Origin: Ascidia mentula
Lineage: Eukaryota > Chordata > Ascidiacea > Phlebobranchia > Ascidiidae
Length of the DNA stretch: 64,000 nucleotides
Assembly (NCBI GenBank): GCA_947561715.1
Contig: OX387201.1
Coordinates: 10,740,001 to 10,804,000, forward strand
Reading direction: 5' to 3'
In this document: positions 23,401 to 37,023 of the stretch, piece after piece
How the letters are laid out: each line of letters begins with the position of its first letter
How positions within the stretch are numbered: the stretch's first letter is position 1
Notes under the pieces: generated by a model
Database searches by the model: none
What the model was told of the DNA's origin: nothing
Seen by the model: only the letters and a program-made list of their open reading frames with translations
Made by a program: the position numbers and the translations under genes

Positions 23401-26400
23401 ACACAGATTCACACAGGTCACATGTAACACTGGAAAAGAAAATAATTGTAAAAGCACAAAGTCTATAAAAGTGAATCACTTTTTGTAATATAGTAAAGAA
23501 AACAAGAAACCTTTCATAAACATATTAGAAAGGTTTTTTTCAATTAGCCTAATTGTTCCAAATTGCAAAACTAGACGAAATTTACGTTTACAAAAATGCA
23601 AAATGAGTTGCCGATGTCTCAACATCAACAAATATAAAAAGATTCTCACATTTTTGAGGTTAAAAAGTGAATTATCAGCACAACGCAAATACCAAGTGCT
23701 TTCTGTTGGATGACAAGAAGGTTAGAAAAATACTCGTTATCAATTTAATCCCCGCTCGCATTCTGCCAAACACACACTGGCAGTACGTTCGCGGTGGAAA
23801 ATTGCAAGTACAACTTGCTACAGCAATTTTCGGCGATTTTTAACTCATAAAATCCATCAACAAGAACCTAGTAGGAGGACAAGCCATGCGTGAAAATTTA
23901 TCATCACTTATGTGCATAGAAAACAAATATAACTTATTGTCTCAATATTAAAATTCGATTTTTTTTGTTGCAATATTTGAACACAAATAAAAGTTATACA
24001 TTAAAAATATGTTTCTGACAAATCACATTTTCTCTCCATACGGTGCATGGTTAATTAAGAATAAACGTTGTCTGGTTTAGAAAGGGAAAAAGGGCAGGTA
24101 AATCGAAATCAATACAAATCAAACCTTGACCAAATTACCTAACAAACAACAGAATAGGCCATCAAGACAAACCAATATATTTTTGTTCAACTTTCTCACT
24201 TGTAATATAAATCGCTTCTACCCCCGTCGTTAAGAGGTGATCCCCAACTAAGTATGAGTGTACTTTCATTCACGTGGAAACTGACGTTGGTAGGTTCAGT
24301 TGGGGGTTCTGTAGATAAAACAAATCTTTAAAATACTTTCAAAGTCACAATAGTTAGGATCATATGCCTAAACTTCCCAATTTTAACCACACAACGAAAC
24401 CATCCACCCATCACATCCGTGACTGTTGTGTAAAAACCGCGCACGGTATTGTCATGTTTTTTGCAATGTTGCGGTAAACACGACGGTTCGTTTTAACATG
24501 AAGACAACATACTTACATTATTTAAATGACAAACACAGTCGGTTGAAAGAGATTTGACGATAACACAGAACTTCGTTGTATTGGCCACAGAAAATAGTGT
24601 AAACGGATTTGTCTGAGTGTGTCGTGGGATTGTAAGAACATACTTTTGGCGTATATGCGTTGTTAGTAACGACGATTGGTTACATGGTTTCTTAAAATAC
24701 ATTTAGTTTCTGTTTTGACGTTTATTATCAAAATCGAGGGTTATTGAATACGTTTTGAACTTCGCAACAAACATGTTATCTAGCCTACAGATAAGTGAAG
24801 TCAGTTTAGTGTCGAACTTTACTTGGAAATTGTGGCGATGAATAATGGCAAATACATTAGCCGGTTCGGTCGGCATATTTGCCAAGCACTTGGAAGGGTA
24901 ACCCTGAAACGACCCATTTAAGTGGCCTTGCCATTACTTAGCACAAATGGGAACTTTCATCCATGTCTACAAAAATAACGAAACACTAATATCAGTGGAA
25001 CAAAATTTTTCGGACATGGAGTTAAAAAAAAGTCAATTGTTAATACACACTTGTGCATGGGAAATGGATGTCTTCGAGTGGCGTTCTGTAGTAACCCGGT
25101 TCACAGACGCAGAAGTGTGAAGCCGCCTTCATGTTTCCTGGCGACGAGCTCTGCGCGGCAGTAACCCCAGCGCTAATACTGTGTGCAGGGCATTGCGCAC
25201 ATTCCTCGTTGCCGTGGAAGCTCTTGTACTTGCCCAAACCGCATACTGCAAAAGAGATTAAGGTTGTTGCAAATTAATCCTATGAGCAAAACGCACTATT
25301 GGGAGCGTTATAACACACGATTGGGAACTTCAAAAGGATTGGTCGCAAAACTTAATTGCCATCCTCCTGGGTAGAAATTAATCGAGGACTGACTGTTAAG
25401 TTGCTGGTCACTATCATAAAGCTCTTAAAGCAATGATGAACAACTTATCCCAGGCTGAGAAACGTGTGAGAAGAGATGGCTATAAAACGTTAAGCACTAC
25501 TCTTGCTAATGTGTCCACAACCTGTCATAACACGGACAAGTTTAAAAGTGCACATTTTACATTAAAAGTTTGCGTGTGAGTGCCAAATAATATACGTAAG
25601 TGAAGTTGTGAAGTAAGCAATGTACTGATAAAATTAACAGTAAAAATGTTTGAATATTTAATTCGCTGGTTTTTTGTGTGTGTTTTTTTCAAGTTAAACT
25701 CTGAGACAAAATATAAAGTTTACTTATTGGCTGCTTGTTTAGTTTATGCGATACGTTGATTGTATCGTTCTTGAACCAATGCAGTTTTAGAGGTCTTCTT
25801 CGGTCATGGAAACCACTACAAAAGATAAGTGGGCATGGAAACAGGCTTCAGGTGCGACAAATATTTTCTTTCCGAGTGGTATGTGACAAGTGATGGGTGT
25901 CAGATGGCAACAAATATTTGCTTCAGGTTTTCAAGAGCACCGAAGCTGCGACCTGTCGGTCAGTTCGGGGTCAACGACACCAGGACACGCGTGACGCGTC
26001 GAGAATTAAATCGCTTCCGCCACGTCTACATGATTCCAGTTAGTTTTCTGATGTGGTTTGGCGTGCTGGGTTGCTTCGAGCGAAAGGGGTTTGAATAGGC
26101 GTGTGTGTATTTCTACCAGTCATCGATTTGCTGTCGCATTTGCTACCGCTACTCAAAGACCTCGGTTCCGTGCCCGGCAAGACGATGTTATGTTGTGATA
26201 CAGTTATTAATTTTACTCCATGGATTTAATGTTTCATGGACGAAAGTCGTGTCACGGTGATAGTACATTAGTGTCCGAAACTGCATCAAAAAATATTATG
26301 CCAATAGGAGATAATATTAATTATTTATATTAAACATGTTTTTTGTTTTAAGTTCGAAACAGAGTGCTTTAAAGAAACTAAGTTTGTGAAATTCCAATTT

Positions 26401-29400
26401 CAAGCTTGTTTATTGTTTTTTAAATGAAGCCAATGTGTTCCGTTGCAACGCGCTTGGAAAGGACAAAAATATCACCACAAGTAGCTCCAGCGAATCAAAT
26501 TGGCGGTTTATTACATAAGGTGTCGACAGCCAGGAGTGTCGAAATTTTCTTTCAATGTAAATGTCATGATATATTGCGAACTGTTGACAAGCCCACCTGA
26601 AGCATTGAAACAAGTTCCGCGTAAAGAATTGCGAGACGGGCGCGAATATTTAAATGAAAATCCATATTTTCACGTCTGCGGTCTCATGAGTTCAGTTCAA
26701 GACCGGACAACATGTTTTGTTGCTTGTTAAAACGCAACAAGAAATGAAACCAGGCAACAAGCTTTTGTGGAAAAAGATAAGATCGATGCAACAGTGCGTG
26801 TATTGCGATATAAGTCGGCGCACCATGCGATAACTACGACGGCGGTGATCGGGCGTCAACGATAAGCACTAAAACCTAAAACAACATTAGCACGGCGCCC
26901 TTGAAGCCTTCCTATCTCACCCACTTGTGTGGCATTACATCACCGAAATTAAACTCCTTTCGCTTCACCAGGGGCTACAGAAACATACTTGGGCTTGTAT
27001 CGAGACGGATTGTCTGAGACCGTTTATGACGTAACAAGGGCGGCTTGTGACAATTATGTGAAGGAATGAGACAAGTTAGCGGTTTGCCGCGGGTTCGTGT
27101 TACCAAGGAAACACATGTGTACGTGTTTTGGCTGATATAGATCGCTTCGGGAGTGTAAATCGCTCATGTGGAAACAAGTCATGTCATTGAGCACGCACAC
27201 ATACAAGAATCCACTTCCCAAGCAACCACCAACAAGTGTTGCCAAATATAGTATGTCAAGGTAAATATGACATACCGCCATATTTTTAATATTCTAAGAA
27301 ATTTTGTTTTCAGGTTTTGACAAAAGCCTAGAAATTTCCAGACAAAAAAGGGCGCAGAGATTTAAACAATTCCATTACAACTCTGAGACATTTGCGATAT
27401 TTTGAAGCAAAAGCCTGAAAATGTCCCATCAGAGTCAACTACGTTTGAAAGTAGGCCTGGGAATTCGCTTTGGCCAAGTGAAGTTGAAAAGACGAGTCCG
27501 CAGTTACGCTCAACAGTTTGGTCGCATGGGGTTTGCAGGGGCTTTCAAGCGAAGCCTGCGCCTCCGTAATTATCATCAAAGGAACGGGTTCCGAAAGCGG
27601 GTGTGAATTTGTCGCCAGTGCATTAGGATATGAGTTGGTGGTGGGTCGGGCACATATCAAAAAGGCTAAAGCAAGGGTTTTTTGCAAAGTTGCATTAAGG
27701 ATGTACTTAAAGTGGTAGTTTTATTTGGCTTGGGCTTCAATCTTCACAAAACACTCCGCGTCAACAAAGGATTAGCCAGACGCTTGTAAAAGCAAACGAA
27801 TTCCTAAGGCGACAAAGTGAAAGTGTCGCCAACAAGCTACACACAGTCGTCACACTAGACACAAAATTCCACGTTGAGCTATTTGTTGATACGGTCATCA
27901 GAACCTAGGCCATGGAGAAACAGGTCTTGCGCCGTCATATCAAGACATAGCGTCGCTTTGTGTTAAACGTTGATCTCCTATCAAGCATTGTTTGGAAGTG
28001 GAGAGGGGTCGAGACGCGTGTAAACAGGTGACGCTAATATAGCGGCGGAAGGGATTGAGTTTCTGGCGCGTGACACCATGGTGTCGCAAGCGGGGGTCCA
28101 TGGGAAAGTGACTGGGTGTTTATTTTTATAACCAACGTTTTTAATGACTCTGAATTGGGCTTAATTTGGGCGGTAGTCGTTTGGCATCAGGAAAAGAAAC
28201 ACTAAAGTCCACAAGAAATAACGCGTGAACCGGTTAATTAGTCAATAACTAAAGGAACCAACAAACAACCTTAAAGCATCACAAAGAATTTTTTTTCTTG
28301 CAATATACACGCCTTAACCGAATACAACGGCATTACTTCAGAACGTAGTATTTACCACTGGTAAACAATGTAAAAGGCAATATCAAGTAAAACGACCTGA
28401 AGAAGGGATTTAGTGACGAAATTGAACTCCTTTCTTGACAGTGGGCGTCGTTTAAGCCAGCTGAATCGAGGGAAGGGAAACGCACCACTTGACTTGTGCG
28501 AGTTTCGTGATTAAAAGTAAAAAACCCTAACCCATTGGAAAGGAATGTTAACTAAGTGGGAAAAATCTCGCGTTTCAAGGAACAGATTTCGATACTTCGG
28601 TGTCCAACATACACAAGTGTTTTGCGACGAGCCTTGCTGTGCCTGATCATGTCCGGACAAGTCTGCACAATCTCCAACAATGCGCATATAATAAGAGGAT
28701 TTTATGTGCGTCCTATTCGGTAAATCTTAAGCAAGCATGACCCTTGTATTTTAGTTAGGGCTTCACGGACCTTGTCGCCAAAAGTATCCTGAGGTTTTTG
28801 TGTATCATGTTACGCCATATTTGATAGGCGTAAACTAAAGAACAAATAAAGTGGAATACGCGATGGCTATCATGCTAAGAAAACAGCTCACCATTTTTGA
28901 AGGTTAAACTGCAAACGGAGGAAAATAGGAGGAATATTATAAACTGCTAGTGCGATAATCGCAAAGCGAAATCTTAAGCGCTTTGCTTTAAACAAACATC
29001 AAACGGGATGAAGTGGAAATTGCCATAGATTGCCACCAGGATACAATGAACAACTATCCAGGCAAAGAATGTATTTTTGACATTAGGTCTGCGTGCGTCG
29101 TGTCGTGATAAGTGGCGAAGAAATAATGTGTTTTTATCTGAAAAATGTGTACGTTCGAAGACGACCTTCGATAATCGAGTGCCACTCGAAATTCCTTCGC
29201 TAACTGTACAGGCGTAGATAATTACACAAGAAGCGGCAGCAGTAGACGTACCTTCGCAAGTGGTCAACAGGCTGTTGGCTTGATAACCGGGTTTGCAGTG
29301 ACACACTCCAGTCCGCACCTTCCACTCGCCCTTGCTGTTGCAGTAATAACGAGCCGCTAAGATGAAAAACACATTAATTTATCCATGTCCTAAAAGTTCT

Positions 29401-31507
29401 AATTTGTACTTTTTCGCGAAGACATTTAAACGGCGTCAAGACTAATTTCTGTGCAAGTTGTGCTTTTTGAGTCAATGCAAAAGTAAAATCGATATTCATT
29501 ATCCGAATTAACAACTCCGTATTTTCGAATGTTAAACAAACATAAATTACTTGTTAAACTAGTAGCTTTCGCGTATTCCACGCATTCTCCTTGCACTTCC
29601 ACCAACGATGCGACGTCATTTCCGGCCACAGTTCGGGAAAAGTAAGCGAGGGAGTTGGTGATATTTGGACAGTAGTTGGAATAAACGCGTACTCTCATTA
29701 AAGACATACACGCACCTTTGTCTTGTGCAGCGATGTAAAATCCGCGCCTAAAAACACATATTCACATTTCTTGCGCAATATTTGTGATATTATCTCTATA
29801 GTTTCATTTCGAAAAAAGTAATGAATAATGCATGAAGCCATTTCGAGAAATATATATTCAAAAGTTACACAACAAACTATAAACCCTAGGATCGTGAGTG
29901 ATTAATATATTGAAAGAAAAACAGGACAAAACAATTTCAGAGAAACGAGGTTTTGGGTTTAGAAAACATAAACCAATTACTTACTTTTTGAGGGGTCCGA
30001 GTGTCCAAGTTTTATAATTTATGCCCTGTTTTCTGCTGAACTTGATATTGCTGAATCGTTCACCAGCAGCTATTGTGTCAATCTTCACGTATGGATTTTC
30101 ACGCCAAGGCGGGAATGTACTTGACGACTGGTCGCTATCCGATTCGTAGTAAAACAGATTAAAAGTCTCGCTGCATCCGGAATCAAGCTCCTCGCATTTC
30201 ACCATGGCAAATTCAACGTCGATATAAGCTCGCTTAGCACCCCTGATTTTCAAAGAGAGATGTTCAGTGATGGCGCTTGTCTGTTCATACTTTTTAAATA
30301 TCCTTTATAGTTTTAGCATATCGTTGACAGCGTAGTGCTAAACAATGCGCTTTAAAAATAAACAGCTTGGTTTGCGGTAAATTGTGGATACGATGATGGC
30401 AACAGGTTTTGTTTCTCTCTCGCGACTTTTGCAAGAGACCCTTTAAAACCGCGGGTCAAGCTGTTATCTGGAACGGACGGAAACAACCCATAAACAAAGC
30501 AGCGGCAGATTTGGTGGCGCTTACTTGGATTCGATGTAGGGAGATCTTATCCAATTGCTGGGATTAGGATTTGCTTCGGTGTTACAAACTTGATGATATC
30601 GAATGGAGTCTTGCTCAAGGCTTAACCCTGTTAATTCCTCCCACTGAAGAAATGTGAATTAATAATCTTTTATCGAAGAATTCGAATTCAAATAATCTTT
30701 TATCGGCAAAGATGTGGCATGACATTACAGCACTTTTCAATGCAATAAAGTTTCTGTTTGCAAAAATATTGGTCACTCGTTACGTTACAGTTTGCCTCTC
30801 TACATAATGTTAGTTTTCAGATTAACGTTAACATTTCAATATGTCCTTCCACAAATTTACTGCTCTAATTAACCTAATGATACGCTGCAAGGCAATAAAA
30901 GCATTTCTCACGGCACACATTGTTCCGCCGCTTGCGACACGCCCATTCATGCGGCAAAACCACGCTGCTTCATTTGTTCGATCAAAACACTTACCCCGCC
31001 ACGTTCCGGATATTTTGTCCACAGCAGATCGCTGGTGCGAGATTTTGTGTCATATAATTCCTCTGCAAAGACAGAGTGTTGTTTATTTTAATTATAGTGA
31101 TGTGGCCTCCGCATGCTAACCATAGTAAAAGATCGCGAATGTGTACACTGGGACCATGTTTGCTTATTTTAGCCTAAACCGGTCCAGACCCAAAGAATGT
31201 TTGGCGAAATAGGAAAACCAGTCATGCGAAGCAACCGTTTATGCTGGTGCTCAAATTTTATATCATAACCATGTAAACATTAGACTTGTGTTGCCTTGAA
31301 GGTAGTTTATGTCAAATTGTTTTCTTCTATACCTAATAGTAATGCACCGTCGCGTTACCAAACCAACATACAAGTTTTTTTTTAAATCACAACACAGTAA
31401 AAATAGCAAAACTTACCGATATTTGCTCTGACCGTAAGAACATGTTGAAATAGCAGCAATAAAAACTTCAACGCAAATCCAAGCGTATTAAAGGTGAAAA
31501 CGTTCAT
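20487..31507 (-). CDS. Eph receptor copy B, ectodomain exons 1-10
   Basis: Exons: 31417-31507, 30995-31062, 30525-30643, 29985-30242, 29551-29747, 29252-29356, 25051-25245, 24200-24308, 23267-23429 and 20487-20568. All junctions are GT-AG with matching phase. They encode a signal peptide, ephrin-binding domain, Cys-rich EGF-like region and first FN3 repeat, which keeps the paired CxxC motifs (NVTCDLC, ENCNPC) and ends VFAMNGVTP. With candidate exon 11 the frame is 483 codons. Exons 8-10 share phases with the plus-strand Eph. No transmembrane helix, juxtamembrane tyrosines, kinase or SAM domain was found before the duplication junction at 13873. The gene may be 3'-truncated, may encode a secreted ectodomain, or may join the neighbouring Ig exons. 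No stop codon or frameshift was seen in exons 1-10. Confidence 0.88.
20569..23266. other. Eph-B intron 9
   Basis: This is noncoding between FN3 exons 9 and 10 of Eph-B. It contains a poly(T) run near 21449-21464. No exon, RNA gene or mobile element was recognised; open frames around 22219-22861 overlap on both strands and lack family resemblance. Confidence 0.5.
25051..25245 (-). CDS. Eph-B exon 7, Cys-rich EGF-like module
   Basis: Acceptor TTTTGCAG and donor GTGTGT bound 195 bases that read GKYKS, CAQCPAHS, FCVCEPGYYRTP and end in PCT. This is the Eph tail-proximal Cys-rich module. The equivalent plus-strand exon is 156 bases. The 39-base excess encodes an inserted Gln/Ser/Pro/Gly-rich loop (AQSSSPGNMKAA) between the CPAHS and FCVC segments, keeping frame. 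Confidence 0.9.
25246..29251. other. Eph-B intron 6
   Basis: This lies between exons 6 and 7 of Eph-B. The part from 27095 rightward matches window positions 1-2157. Nothing coding is supported. Plus-strand frames at 25829-26098 and 26500-26730 have no splice or family support. Confidence 0.5.
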
Positions 31508-32136
31508 TGTAGCCTACAAATACAATCCACGATTTCTGAGGTGCCTTGGCGCTGTGCTTGATCTGATCTTTGATCTTTTTCAGGCAAAATGACAGTAAAA
31601 TGCTGGTAGGCTTGCTTAACTGTGCAAATACAGAAAAGTTGAGATACAACGAGAAGCCCGTGTATTTGAGCACACAATAGATGTCAAAATCAACAACGAA
31701 CTACGAACGTTTTCCGTAACGTTGCATTGTTTACACTGTGAGTAACACATATGACAGGAAATACTAAATAAATGGGTCGAAAATATGTGTCACAGTCACA
31801 GAAACTGCACTTCATTCATAAAACTGGCTAAAATGTGACTGGCACACAGTCCTGCGAGTACTATTTTGCTGCTTGCCCTAAAACACAACGCATCTCATCT
31901 CATCGCTCTCCAACATGTAATCGTTCTGTCGGCGCTTTTCTGAAGCAATCGCTTGTGGAGACCACCTTGCGTTTCGAAAAAAAATCATCAGGCACGCGTC
32001 TGCTTAATCAAGCGTAACAATGATGTTTTTGACTCTCTTCTGCCGTATAGAGGATGCTGAAACATGCTCATATAGCATCTATTAGGCAGATAATTAAATA
32101 GTACTTTTGCGATAGTGTCCCATTTTATGTTGCATG

Positions 32137-32142
32137 TTTATT
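32137..32142 (-). terminator. Polyadenylation signal of BHMT1-B
   Basis: A canonical AATAAA on the minus strand lies about 90 bases downstream of the BHMT1-B stop codon. The DNA carrying it is within the block deleted from copy A. Confidence 0.55.
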
Positions 32143-32231
32143 GTTCATGTGCGCAGTAACGTTACGGGCAAAATAAACGAAGCATAACTGAAGGTTATAT
32201 TGCAGCAGGATCGTCACATTGCTCTTCTGAT

Positions 32232-35107
32232 TTAATTTAGTTTTGAAAAAACTGGTGAAAACGGACGACCTGTTGAAGGCGTAAGGTCCATCCAATATTC
32301 ATCAAAACCCCTAAGAAAACGACTGGTTAACAATCATAGGTCGAAACAGTGGCCATCTGTCTGCAGCTTACACACAAACAATCAAAGTGTTTGACAAAAT
32401 CGGTCGAGGTGTCTGACAAAAGGAAGGATCCTTTCTGCTTGCCAATAATTAAAAATTTTATCCCTTTTACAAAGCATAAAATCGATTTGAAATTCGCTTT
32501 CAGTGTTGATGAACACAAAGATATCGAAAGTAAAATAAGTCAATGGAAATATACGTGTATTTTTTGTATACTTCGTTAACAAATATTTATACAATAATAT
32601 AAGTTACATTTTTTTTATTAATTTGTACTTCTACGGACAGACTATTGAAATATAGTATGCCCAACAGCAAAAGAAACATACTACGAGTTTCTTTTAAATT
32701 TTTCTATATAATATTATAAGTAAGTTTCAAATATGTGTTCTATGTCTTGAAGTTGTTTGTGTGTGTTTATCAAAAACTAACTAACTTCTTCTGAGTCTTG
32801 TCGTTGACACTTTTCAGCAAAAGTGCCCCAAGTTTTGGGCAAAGATTGTTCGCCGGAGGAAGTTTACTTCTTTCTTCCGCTAACTAAAAACACAACAATA
32901 TTAGTTTGATTAAGCGCGCGTTCTTGCATCAAACGTTCCGAGGAAACAGCACATCTTTCACATAGACGGGTTCATATGATCTTGGTGTCCAATTGTTTGA
33001 CTTTACATGGTTGTGAACGAAAGGGAACAATACGGGGAGTCGTGCGACAGCTTAGCGAGTCTTAAGAATTTAAGTTAATTATAGATTTATGAAAGCTGAT
33101 GTTGGATCTAGGAGATTCAGAAAGCTGTTCTGTTAGCGCAGTTCAATTGATCGTATAGTCCAAGTTAACAAGATCGTCTTCACATGGCACATTTAAGAGA
33201 GAATATAATAGGTTACCTCGTAGGAAAAAGCTCTTATATGATGAGGTTCAATTCCACAACATCCTCCAATATATCTCACTCCAATGTTATGAGCTTCTCT
33301 CGCAAATTTGTGGGCATCAATTCGAGTGATAGTTCGCTGATCCAAAGCTATATATATATATGACGTACATTTTGTACAAAAGCATTTGCATTACTTTGCA
33401 TAAACACCGACCAACATTACTCACAGCTCATTTGAAAACAAGAGTACGTACTTGTTACTGAAATAATTGAAACTGAAGCATTTTTTTTCCTTTAAGCAGC
33501 CAAATTTCAACACGCTGATATGTAAAACTTTATTACAGCACTAAACAAACAACTAACGTACCCAATGGTGCTTCCGGTAGTGCGGTATACCCATAGATAT
33601 TATTCTCAACTTCAGGACATAACCATCCCAGAGGTTGGCACATCAGGTAGGGATGTAGATCAGCTTCATCCAATGCTTTCTTCATTATTTTCAACGTCTT
33701 AAGGTGAGTATTGATATCGTACATACAATTAAGACCTAAAAATTAAGCGGGTCTGTTTCATACATTGCTAAATTTAAATGTATAGCTTATATTGTAACTC
33801 TACCGATAATGTCGGCTCCCGCCCTGGCCATTCTTACGGCACATTCCCCCACAGAAACGCCATCTTTGTCTCCCATTGGACTAATTCGCATGGTGGCAGC
33901 AATGGGCTTTTTCGCTCTTTTCATGACGTCGATGCAGATTTCTAACTCCTCAATGTACCAGAAAAACTACCACAAGATAATAAAAGCTTTGAACAAAATG
34001 TTAATTTTGTGGTTAAAATTTCTTTTTGTCAATTATTTGCTGTTTACAAATAATTTTTGCCTTGTTGATGCAATTTAACATCCGGGATGGAAATTTCATA
34101 TTGTCGATTGGGTTTTCTTTTATTTTGATTTTTAGCGCAGAGTTGCTAAATCTAACAAGACATTTTTTATCCGTGAAAAACATTCAGGCAAATCCTTTGA
34201 ATAGGAATTGGACATTTGTCAAATTTTACCTCTCCAAGAATAAAATCGACGTCATGATCGATAAACACTTGAAGTTGAGTTTCAAATTCCTTTCTCACTG
34301 CGTCAATTCCTTTCTTCTGTGCAAAGCTTATAACTGGAGAGAGACCTCCACAGACTAAAGCATCACCTTCGTCTGCGATTTCACGAGCAATATCACAAGC
34401 TGCTTTGTTCAGTTCTGTACACTGCAAGATCAAATTCATTTGAAACTTATGTTTGATTAGTGAAATATGGACGCAAATGTAGCAAAGTCTGTGATTTTGA
34501 GCACGAATTTTTCAAAGCTTGGACCTGAAAAGTGCGACGATGGACGCATTTTTTCAAATTTTGGAATGAACGAATGACAACGGTATAGGATTGCATCAGG
34601 ATTATTGCAAATTTCTTGAACATATCTTCGTAAAGAATACGTTATGACACAAAGGCTTAATGGATACATAAATTTAAAAATTAACTATACTTTCGTTCTA
34701 AACTGACAGAATATAAAGCACTGTGCGGTAATGGACCATAGTTATCAGTTTGTACATGTGTAATCATGTTTATTATATCACGTTAGGCCTGCAGTTGAAT
34801 GTACAGATACATTTGTATTTAGGAGCAACTTCCACGGTTGAAAACTTACCGTTAGTTTAACATTAGCACTTTTTAGTTTACCCTCGCTGCAGTAAAAACT
34901 TGGTGTTTGCACGACGTCCGATCCAGCCCTCACATATTCCCTGAGCAATTGACGAACTGCCTCCGGGTAAAGTACACACGCTTCAGGTGTCCATGGTCCA
35001 GCAGAACAATATCCACGTTTTTCAAGCGTTACACACATGCTCCCATCCCCAATAACTGGACCGTCCTTTAGTCTCTCCAAAATCCCCTTTCTCGTTGTTT
35101 TAGACAT
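32232..35107 (-). CDS. BHMT: BHMT1 copy B, betaine-homocysteine S-methyltransferase (intact)
   Basis: Seven exons: 34850-35107, 34230-34421, 33804-33966, 33562-33735, 33217-33347, 32786-32883 and 32232-32310 (TAA). They total 1095 bases (364 codons; vertebrate enzymes have about 406). The enzyme makes methionine and dimethylglycine from homocysteine and betaine, in the cytosol, with a zinc ion. The zinc ligands are Cys208 (GLNC) and Cys292-Cys293 (GGCCG), matching human 217, 299 and 300. The VIGDGS motif (Asp21) and substrate-loop Trp39 are present. The C-terminal arm retains [16 protein letters not shown] and STGRPFSP. The ATG at 35107 opens [13 protein letters not shown], a normal N terminus. 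No stop or frameshift was found, so this is the only one of four BHMT copies here that looks functional. Confidence 0.93.
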
Positions 35108-37023
35108 TTTGGGAAGATTTTCGCTTGTTTATGTCCAAAACCAATCAACTCTATTTTGTTTAATCTTAAAAGATGAAATCAACATAGGAAAATTGTGCGA
35201 ATACCAGAAACAGTTTTGCACGGTAAAGGCAGCTCATACAATGTGGGAAAGTAACGCGCTGGATTTGTTAAGATTTGTGCTTATTTTGAAAGACTTAATA
35301 CGGATTATTAGTGGTCTAGGATTTAAAAAACTCTAGACCCACACTATACAATGTCCTCTGAAATCAGGTATAGTTTCTGAAATACAATTTCGTTGTCAAA
35401 CTACAGCGTTCCTATATTTTTAGTCCTGGTCAGTGGTCACCCTGATAATAAGACTTGCCCTCATCAAGAATACTTTTTTAAGTCTATGAACGTAATGAGG
35501 GCATTTGGTATTGCTTTTAATTGAAAAGCTTACAGTACTCGTAACGCTCAAGCACGCTCTCCAAACATTTTTATTTCGCTCTGCATGGTAAATGATTCAA
35601 AAGACGTTGCAAGCATGGCGTATCGAGTTGCGAGGCAAACAGACGAAGGCAAAACTTTTTTTAAGCGTAAGCTTGCGTTGAAACGGATTTGGACCAACGC
35701 CATCAGAACGATGCACTGGAAATCCCACGTTTAAATACGTATTCTTATCATGGATAAATTTGACTAATGTTTAGCATACGGCCATATTTTTTTTATTTTT
35801 TTGTCGTTATGTGGTCGGGGATACTTCGGACATCATAGCAAAGAATGGCTTAAAGAACGTCGACTTTGACTTCGATTTTTTGTGAAATAAACGAAAACAC
35901 GCTGAATTTTTGACTTGGGTATTGACACCGTCTGTATCGAGGAAATCCCAGGTTGTGGTGACTAAAAATCATTCCGTACGCAGCGGAATATGCGTCCGAG
36001 ACAAGATGTAGTCCAAAATCTAACGCATGCGGTAACGACTTCACCCAACACGTCCAGTTCATTATGTAGCATAATAAGTTAATCGTAGCCGAGTTCTCGT
36101 CAGCAGACATCACTAGCAGCATTTTAGCGAACACAGCGAACACTCTCACAAAACAATAATCAACTTACATGTTTATTTTATTCTATCATTGCAGTTTCAC
36201 TCAACTCGTTTCCAAAGTCTTTCACAATTGGTAAAAAACTATAGAAGGCACATGTTGGTTAACGGGTAGTCTAAAAAGATGTACCTTCATCATATGTTCT
36301 TTCGGTTGCCGTCAACCTTGGTCCACCATAAAAATCGTAGACTAGCTCCATCTTATGATCTTACATTCAATATTCGACATGACAGTCTACTTTTAAACCT
36401 CATCAGAACACTGAAGCGTTCAAATAGGTTCGGCCGGCTGTCATAATTGAAACTAATTCTACTTGCGTGTTGTTGCTGCAAACTATACTAAATTTGGGAC
36501 TCCGTGAGCAGACTTATTTATTAATTGAAAGACACGTTGCAATTATTAGTTGGTTGTATTAAATTGTCCAAGGCGTTTAGTGACTTATTCAAATAGAATT
36601 GTACACGTGACTGAGTTATCGCGAACTAATTACAAATAGCGTGATAACAAGAAATACCAGGTCTGAGAACAAAGGAATTCGAAGGCATTTTATAACGACT
36701 TAAGAAAAAATGTGTGTTGTCCAGCAGGATGCCAGAAAGCTGTGGAAATTCTTGCCGACAAGCTTAACGCCGTCTGCATCCTTTCCGTCCGGCCATCCAG
36801 TGTGTGTGGTTGGAAACATGCGTGGTGCTACAACACCAACTAAGTTGTTCATAATTTCTTTCGTAGGCGCGACGCTTAAGAAAGTGCAACATCCCCGCCT
36901 TTAATCTTGATGGAAAATCCAAATCTTCAAGGTAAGGATCTACTTTTTTGAAGGGAGTTTGTTTGGCTTCAAGGGAATTCGTCAATGGTGGTAAATTTTA
37001 TTCACTCATTTTATGATGTTTAA
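35108..37023. other. BHMT1-B upstream region
   Basis: This is the counterpart of 7092-9002. It presumably includes the BHMT1 promoter next to 35107, but no specific element could be assigned. A 22-23 base insertion near 35873-35895 relative to copy A interrupts a shared minus-strand open frame, which argues against that frame being coding. Confidence 0.5.
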
